From: Serilophus lunatus
Taxonomy: Eukaryota > Chordata > Aves > Passeriformes > Eurylaimidae
DNA length: 64,000 nucleotides
Direction of reading: 5' to 3'
NCBI GenBank assembly: GCA_013399895.1
Contig: VXBA01001643.1
Span: 770,152 to 834,151 of the forward strand
The position numbers were made by a program, and so were the translations under genes. Position 1 is the first letter of the stretch, and the number at the start of each line of letters is the position of its first letter. The notes below the pieces were generated by a model that saw nothing but the letters and a program-made list of their open reading frames with translations, searched no databases and was not told the origin of the DNA. Positions 58,660 through 64,000 of this stretch are shown piece after piece.

Positions 58660-59270
58660 CATTGGCTCCGAGCTTGGAGTAGCTGATCTAATAATTATTG
58701 TTTTCCAGCCTGAGCTTGCAGGAGGCTGACTCCTTCCAACTCTGAGCCTTCTCCTTGTGGGAGAATGAGGTGGATGAAGCCCATGAATGCTGTGTATCAG
58801 AATCCTCAGTATGTCATCAGCTGCACTCAGACTCTTAAATCCCTGCTGCCAATAGACGAGCAAAGGGCTCGGAAAGAGGGGGATTGGAAAAGAGGTGGGA
58901 GCAGGCTCGCCCACAGCATTTTCTTTTGTGCCAGTGCTAACAGACGTTTCGAGTTAAAGCAAGAAACAGCCAGGAAAAATGTGCAGATGCTTAATTCTCT
59001 GCAGGATTTATAATATTATACGGTGAGCGTTTGCACCCTATACAATAAAACCGAGTTGGCTTTACTACATATAAAAGAAAACAAAACAAAAAATCACAAC
59101 TTTGACAGCAATTAGGGTGAATAGACATTTATTTTATCCTTTTACTAGCAGGACCAATTGTGATTTTATGCTCTGAAAAAGCTCATTTTAAAGTTTTATG
59201 TCTGAAGTGGCCTTGCCAAATCTAGCTTAATATTGTTACATTAAATGGATGGTAAAATGTGTTCTTAAAA
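58660..59270. promoter_or_regulatory. Long enhancer-like block
   Basis: About 600 repeat-free bases with uniform texture. It includes CTGATCTAATAATTATTG (about 58683-58700), TACGGTGAGCGTTTGC (about 59019) and GACCAATTGTGATTTTATG (about 59152-59170). CpGs are kept at several places. An 82-codon plus frame starting at 58765 (MRWMKPMNAVYQNPQYVISC...) lies inside; it lacks splice or start context and could be chance in constrained DNA. Regulatory role is inferred. Confidence 0.37.
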
Positions 59271-60039
59271 CCCTCCATCCTGTAAAGGACCTGGAACCAG
59301 GGAACTACTGCTAATGAGAGTCAGGTCCTGAAACAGCCCTTGTGCATGTTTGCTAGAAACAGCTGGAGGTGTTTGCCAGTCCCTCCCAGTACATGGTCCT
59401 GGCTTTCCAGACTCCATTTGCCATCCAAGCTCCTGGTTCCCAGCCACCCAGAGCACTGGCCAATCCACAGCCACAGCAGGAAACCCAAAGTGCCTGGAGC
59501 TGTGCTGGCACCAGGAACAGGTTTCAAGAGATCTTTCCCATCTTCAGAAGTGGCTCTCTCCCTTCCCACACCCCCAAACCTTCTTCTTCTCTGCACTGGG
59601 TGTGCAGCTGACTAGGCCAGGAATGGTATCAAATGATCTGTTGTGTCATCTGGTTGTGCTAGTAATGAAGAAAGGGCTCTGTGCTACAAACCATGGAAAC
59701 AGAACCAACCAACCCAAACCAACCCAGTGTCATTTGAATTCTTTGGATTTACCCACAAATCCAGGGATTTTTAGAGATATCTCAGCCTACATCCTTTGCT
59801 TTCATGAAGTTGATGATCAGGTTGAACAGAGGCAAGAGGAGATGAGCCTCTCTCTGATAGATCTGGATTGATTTGGCCTTTCCCTGTAGCCACTCCTTGT
59901 CCTTCTGCCTTTTGTTTCGAGAGCTGAGTTATACCAAAGAGTTTGATGAATGTGCTTTGGAGAGATGCTGAGCCTAAAAACTGAACAGAGCTTCCAGGAG
60001 ATCCCTGCATGACTGACACTGTAACAGCAATATTTCCCT
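59271..60039. other. Unique non-coding DNA, nothing recognised
   Basis: Four overlapping frames at 59321-59871 (longest 173 codons) shadow each other on both strands. A short AACCAACC patch lies at 59703-59728. No repeat family is recognised. Confidence 0.4.
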
Positions 60040-60330
60040 GTTCTCTAAACCCCCTCTGCCACTTGCCCAGGAGACATTATTCAGCAACTGGGAATGTTTA
60101 ATATATTAAAATTCCTTTAATTAGAATGCAAACAGTCATTTCCACCAGTATTGACCAGGCTGTTCTTTCTTCAGGTTCTTGCTGAAAGCTTTTCTAGCTT
60201 TCCTAGGGAGGTGATTTCCAATCTCTTTGTTCCGTGGTACTTATTAAACAATTCTTTTTTGACAGACTTAAATGCAAACAGCAAGACTGCAGCAACTGGG
60301 AAATTAAAAATATATTGTTAATACAATGCC
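60040..60330. promoter_or_regulatory. Enhancer-like block
   Basis: Contains AATATATTAAAATTCCTTTA (about 60101-60120), TTAGAATGCAAACAG, ACTTATTAAACAATTC (about 60239-60254) and CTTAAATGCAAACAGCAAG. AATGCAAACAG occurs twice about 145 bases apart. Repeat-free. Inferred regulatory element. Confidence 0.33.
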
Positions 60331-60536
60331 AAAGGCACTTTTTTTTTTCCCTTGAATGGTTTGACAGCATTTGCTTTTTAAAATGTAACTGTGCTTTAAA
60401 CAAATCATGTTTAGTACTGACTCATATCATAAACCTCTGGTCAATCATTTAGTGAAAGGTCTTAAGTGTGTATTTAAATTGAATATTTATAACATTTGAT
60501 GTTAACAAATACATTTAATATTCCTATTTTGTTTAT
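60331..60536. other. AT-rich non-coding DNA
   Basis: A T-run at about 60341-60350, then TAATATTCC and TTTATTAGG words up to the CR1 start. Nothing else is recognised. Confidence 0.4.
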
Positions 60537-60720
60537 TAGGTTGTTCAGCCTGGAGAAGAGAGGGCTCAGAGAGACCTGAGAGCCCCTTGCAGTGCCTGAA
60601 GGGGCTGCAGAGAGACCTGGCACAAGGGCCTGGAGGGACAGGACACAGGGAATGGCTTCCCAGTGCCAGAGGGTGGGCAGGCCCTGGCACAGGGTGCCCA
60701 GAGAAGCTGTGGCTGCCCCA
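60537..60720 (+). mobile_element. CR1 LINE fragment (plus), 3' end missing
   Basis: Begins TAGGTTGTTCAGCCTGGAGA and passes GAGAGACCTGAGAGCCCCTT, CAGTGCCTGAAGGGGCTGC, GGCACAGGGTGCCCAGAGAA and GCTGTGGCTGCCCC, where it stops. This is the part upstream of the other copies' sequence. CR1 inserts normally keep the 3' end, so this one was cut later. Confidence 0.92.
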
Positions 60721-62767
60721 GGACACTCAGTGACAAATCTGCCCTCGAGGCACTTTCTGATACCTGCCCAGGCTCAGGCCTTGGCTTTAGGTGGCATCAC
60801 TTGGTGATGCTGCAAATCACTGCAAAGCAGAGCCACACACTGCCCCCAAGACTCTGGAAACTGAAAAAAACTCCATGAAAATGAAATGGGAATGAAGAGC
60901 AACAGCACAGGATCTGTTTTTCCCGCTGCCCCGTGATCGAATTGTAGCTTTGCTCACAATTAATCACCCCCCTTTACTCCATGGGCATGTTTAGCTGTCC
61001 CTTTTACCACTGCCACGTGTCTTTGTTTTTAAACATGACTTTCTATTTAAAACTGAGCCAGTCAGCTTTCCCAGGGGAGCAGGGGATGGTTGGGCAAGAG
61101 GCAGGGAAGGTGGCAACGGGGAAAGTGGTGCCTTGGGAGGCTGGTGCAAGGCTTGTGTTCCAGGCAGCTCAGCTGGGGCACTGTGGCTCTTGGAGAGGGG
61201 CCAGTTTTCCAGCCTGCCAACCTCAGGAATAAAATCTGTGCTGTGCAGGAAGCAGGAGGCAGCCACGATGAGTCAGTGCTGCTCTCCAGGCTAACGAGGG
61301 AATCTGCTCTCTGCAGGCACAATTAACAGCAAAGAAAATAAGTGTCAGCCAGGTTGGGCTGGAATGGCTTTCTTTTCCTCACACCTTTGTGACAATCCTT
61401 GAAGCAAACACCTGCGTGGTGCTTTGGAGCCAGTTTTTAAAGGTCTCCACCCAGAACACTTTTTTTGGGAGGCACAGAAGGGCACATTTGGGGGTTACAG
61501 CTGTTATCAGATCAGAACTTACAAACAGGCCTTCCATCTTAATAGACATGTAAAGCAGAGGTGGCATCTAGAAGGAATCAACAGAAAAATGCAACTACAA
61601 CGTTCAGCCCATCTCTTAAAATCAAGTGTGAAATCTCCCTTTTGATAGAGGTGGGAGTGATGATTTCAGTGGAATGATCCTTATTGCCCAATCCTGACTT
61701 TCTCAGCTCATGGAGTCATGAACACACAAACATGCTGGGGTGTTCCTGACTGCAGAGGTACCAACATGTGTCAGAACAGCAAATCCTAGCCCTAAGTAGA
61801 TCTGAAAGCCTCGGATTTGGATGTTCCTTCTCTGAACACGGAGCTGAGGGGAATGTGCTTCTCATTTTGGGCATCTGCAGCAGGCGCCTGAAGTCGAGTG
61901 GAAGGAACATGTGCCAGGTGTTGTTCTGTGCAGACTTGGTGTCACTGGGAGGAGAAGGTGCTCCAAGGAGAGCATTAATTTGGGAGTGGCCTAAAATAAT
62001 TAAATAACTTAATATCACAGCATTTCAGTTTATACAGGAGGAGAAACTCTGGCAACATGAGTCAGGGCCTCTTCTAAGAATGACTAATACTATAAACAAA
62101 TGGTAAGATAGAGGCATTAAACTCACTTTTCTAACTGCACTTCTTAAAGGTCATAAAACTGATTCAGTTTTCCAGTTTCAGCTTTTCCCATCTACTTTGC
62201 TGAACAGTAATCAGGTCATTGGGCCACTTCCCTTGGAGACTGACCAACGTGTCCTCAGCTTTATTCTAAATATAGCAGGCCTTTTTTTAGCATTGTTGGT
62301 TTTCCCACTTTCTTTTTTTTTTTTTTCACTTTACTCCCTTAAAGTGAATTTAGTGCAGCAAGAAGGTGCCAGCTCGACATCACTGGAAAATGACGTTCCA
62401 GGGCTGCTGTTTATCCACAGAGAGCAGCTTGTGTTTATCCACAGCACATTGGCAGTGCAGACTCACTCCTGCACTGCTCCACCAACATGCCTTAACCTTG
62501 ACCTGTGGAAACCAGGCTTGTCTTAGTCTCTGTCCAAAACCACCCCGTGCAGGCAGCCAACAAGATCAGCAAACCCTGCTGTCCTGGTGGCTTTGGAGTC
62601 CAGCCAGAAGTCAACAAAGGCTGCACTTGCAGTTTTAGTGGCATCAGTAACATCCACCTGCACAGGGCTCTTGCACAGGAAAACTGGGATTTGGCTTTTC
62701 CATCTACCACTGTTGAAAGATGAGGCGTCTCCTCCGAGCTGGACACAACCTGTGAGGTGCTGAGGCC
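60721..62767. other. Unique non-coding DNA
   Basis: Positions 60930-61080 (TCGAATTGTAGC, CACAATTAATCACC, TGCCACGTGTC) look mildly enhancer-like. A T-run lies at about 62310-62325. Frames of up to 109 codons are chance-like. No repeat family or RNA gene was recognised. Confidence 0.38.
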
Positions 62768-62926
62768 ACAGCCCAGAGAAGCTGTGGCTGCCCCATCCCT
62801 GGAAGTGTCCAAGGCCAGGTTGGAGCCACCTGGGAGAGTGGAAGGTGTCCCTGCTCATGGCAGGGGGTGGAATGGGATGGGCTTTAAGGTCCCTTCCATC
62901 CCAAACCTTTCCATGATTCTGTGATT
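62768..62926 (+). mobile_element. CR1 LINE 3' fragment (plus)
   Basis: CAGCCCAGAGAAGCTGTGGC, CCCATCCCTGGAAGTGTCC, AAGGCCAGGTTGGAGCCACC, GGTGGAATGGGATGGGC and the tail CCATGATTCTGTGATT form a near-consensus 3' end. This is among the best-preserved copies here. Confidence 0.95.
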
Positions 62927-63375
62927 ACCTGAAAAAAGGACCTTATGTAAGAAGCCCTATGAGAGGGAGGTGGCACGACTCCATTTCTAACATGGCTTTT
63001 CTCTCTGCTGTTGGCTTGGAACTGGGCTTGAGAAACAGCTTAAACCAGACAGGTGACTTAGAGCTGGGGGAGAGTTTGGCGACTTGAATCCCACCCAAAG
63101 CGATGGGAGGCAAAACAACGTTGAACAGCCTCGTTCTTCTGCTGTGCCAATTGCTCTGTATTTTCTTAGGCCCCAGTCCTGCCCTGGATTCCTGGAGACT
63201 CGAGTTTCTCCTGTGCTGACACCGTTCCTGGAGCAGAGCCTGGTGTTGCAGCCCCTCCAGGGTCCCGTGTGCAGCCACTGTCACACCAGGGAAGGTTTTT
63301 GGATGCCTTGACATGGACAGGCTTGCACAACACCCACAGCAATGAGGGAAGTGTGGTCCTGTTGGGAGCCCCTGC
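62927..63375. other. Unique non-coding DNA, nothing recognised
   Basis: A 123-codon minus frame at 62943-63314 has no family features. No repeats are recognised. Confidence 0.4.
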
Positions 63376-63700
63376 TTATGACTGAAACCTCAGTTTCTAA
63401 GTAAATAGTACTTTAATTAAACTTAAATAACTTTGCCCTGCTGTTTATTGTGTCACTCAGGAGTATTATATGTGGTATAATGGCTACAATTTGCTCCTGT
63501 AATTGCAACTCCATGTTTTGCAAAATGCACGATGCTTTTCACTTTCAATCCAAGCAAACGATTGCAGATCGACCCTGACAGCTCCCAACTTTTCCTTTTT
63601 CCCCTGTGTGCTTTCATTTCTCTTGCTGATTCTTGGCATTCTGCTTTGGAAGCTGCAGGACTGTTTGCAGGCCACAGGGTGTACACATTAAAAGCCAGAG
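63376..63700. promoter_or_regulatory. Enhancer-like block
   Basis: Dense motifs: AGTACTTTAATTAAACTTAA (about 63407-63426), CTGTTTATTGTGTCAC (about 63441), GTAATTGCAAC (about 63499) and AAGCAAACGATTGCAGATCG (about 63553-63572). CpGs are kept in AACGATTG, ATCGACC and GCACGATG. Repeat-free. A good candidate for deep conservation, but this is inferred. Confidence 0.38.
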
Positions 63701-64000
63701 TAGCAAGATGTCCCCAGATATATTTCTGCTCTTGATGTTCTGCAAATGATATTCCAATGGAGCAGCCATCCAGTTGCAGAAAATAAAACTGTCTTCATGC
63801 TGCAGTGCTCTCCAAGTTCCAAATTCTAGAAATGATGCAGCTCGGTTTAAATGCTACAGATGCTCCCCAGTGCAGTGGATTTAAGTGCAACATTATAGGA
63901 ACACTTTCTCTCACAGTTTAGTCTTTGTTGTTCGATCTCCTGCGTGTTCTGGCAGAGGGGAGGTTTAAAGAGCTGCAGTGAGGTACCTGCTTGGCACAGT
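63701..64000. other. Unique non-coding DNA to window end
   Basis: Mixed sequence with no repeat family or recognised exon. It may continue the preceding enhancer-like block (GATATTCCAATGG near 63748, CTCGGTTTAAATGC near 63840). Confidence 0.35.

Noticed and set aside
59703..59728. AACCAACCAACCC patch as a CR1 tail
   Set aside because: Only the CCAACCCAAACC word fits; no neighbouring CR1 boxes.
59350..59871. 173-codon plus frame
   Set aside because: Three other frames cover the same stretch on both strands, which points to low stop density and not to coding.
1..64000. tRNA, rRNA, CRISPR, bacterial or viral genes
   Set aside because: No tRNA B-box-like GGTTCRANNCC with a cloverleaf, no rRNA segments, no regularly spaced direct repeats, and no viral reading frames were recognised.

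Overview
The window looks like bird nuclear DNA, most likely from a songbird or another neoavian. The main evidence is thirteen pieces of the avian CR1 LINE 3' region. They carry the typical landmarks: the 'CCCAGAGAAGCTGTGG' box, the 'GTCCAAGGCCAGGTTGG' box, and a tail of the type 'CCAACCCAAACC..ATTCTGTGAT'. There are no bacterial operons, ribosome binding sites or dense coding. The short open frames throughout are what random vertebrate DNA gives. No protein-coding gene can be recognised with confidence, and no rRNA, tRNA, CRISPR array or intact mobile element was seen.

Layout. Positions 1-8014 are AT-rich, CR1-free DNA with several blocks that look like conserved developmental enhancers, rich in TAAT/ATTA cores. 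Positions 8015-8375 hold the one clear gene-start signature. It consists of an 11-bp tandem repeat carrying three MYB-type sites, then a compact CpG island with a near-perfect RFX X-box, two CCAAT boxes and a YY1-type 'AAAATGGCGGC' element whose ATG opens a short reading frame. Positions 8375-13378 may hold downstream exons of that transcript; the best candidate is at 10254-10391. Positions 13379-64000 alternate between CR1 fragments, plain unique sequence and further enhancer-like blocks, for example 15741-15945, 21690-22270, 25081-25570, 30171-30620, 31960-32280, 58660-59270 and 63376-63700. A possible decayed coding fragment lies on the minus strand at 37441-37896.

Interpretation. The most economical reading is a gene-poor regulatory landscape, either intergenic or inside a very large intron, with one CpG-island promoter of RFX type. 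In vertebrates RFX X-boxes mark genes for cilia and for meiosis or spermatids, and MYB-family factors act in the same cell types. So the promoter at 8.0-8.3 kb may drive a ciliary or germline transcript. That is inference. The enhancer-like blocks are called from base composition and motif content only, because conservation cannot be measured from one sequence. Boundaries of repeats and blocks are approximate, about 5-15 bases for CR1 pieces and about 50 bases for blocks.
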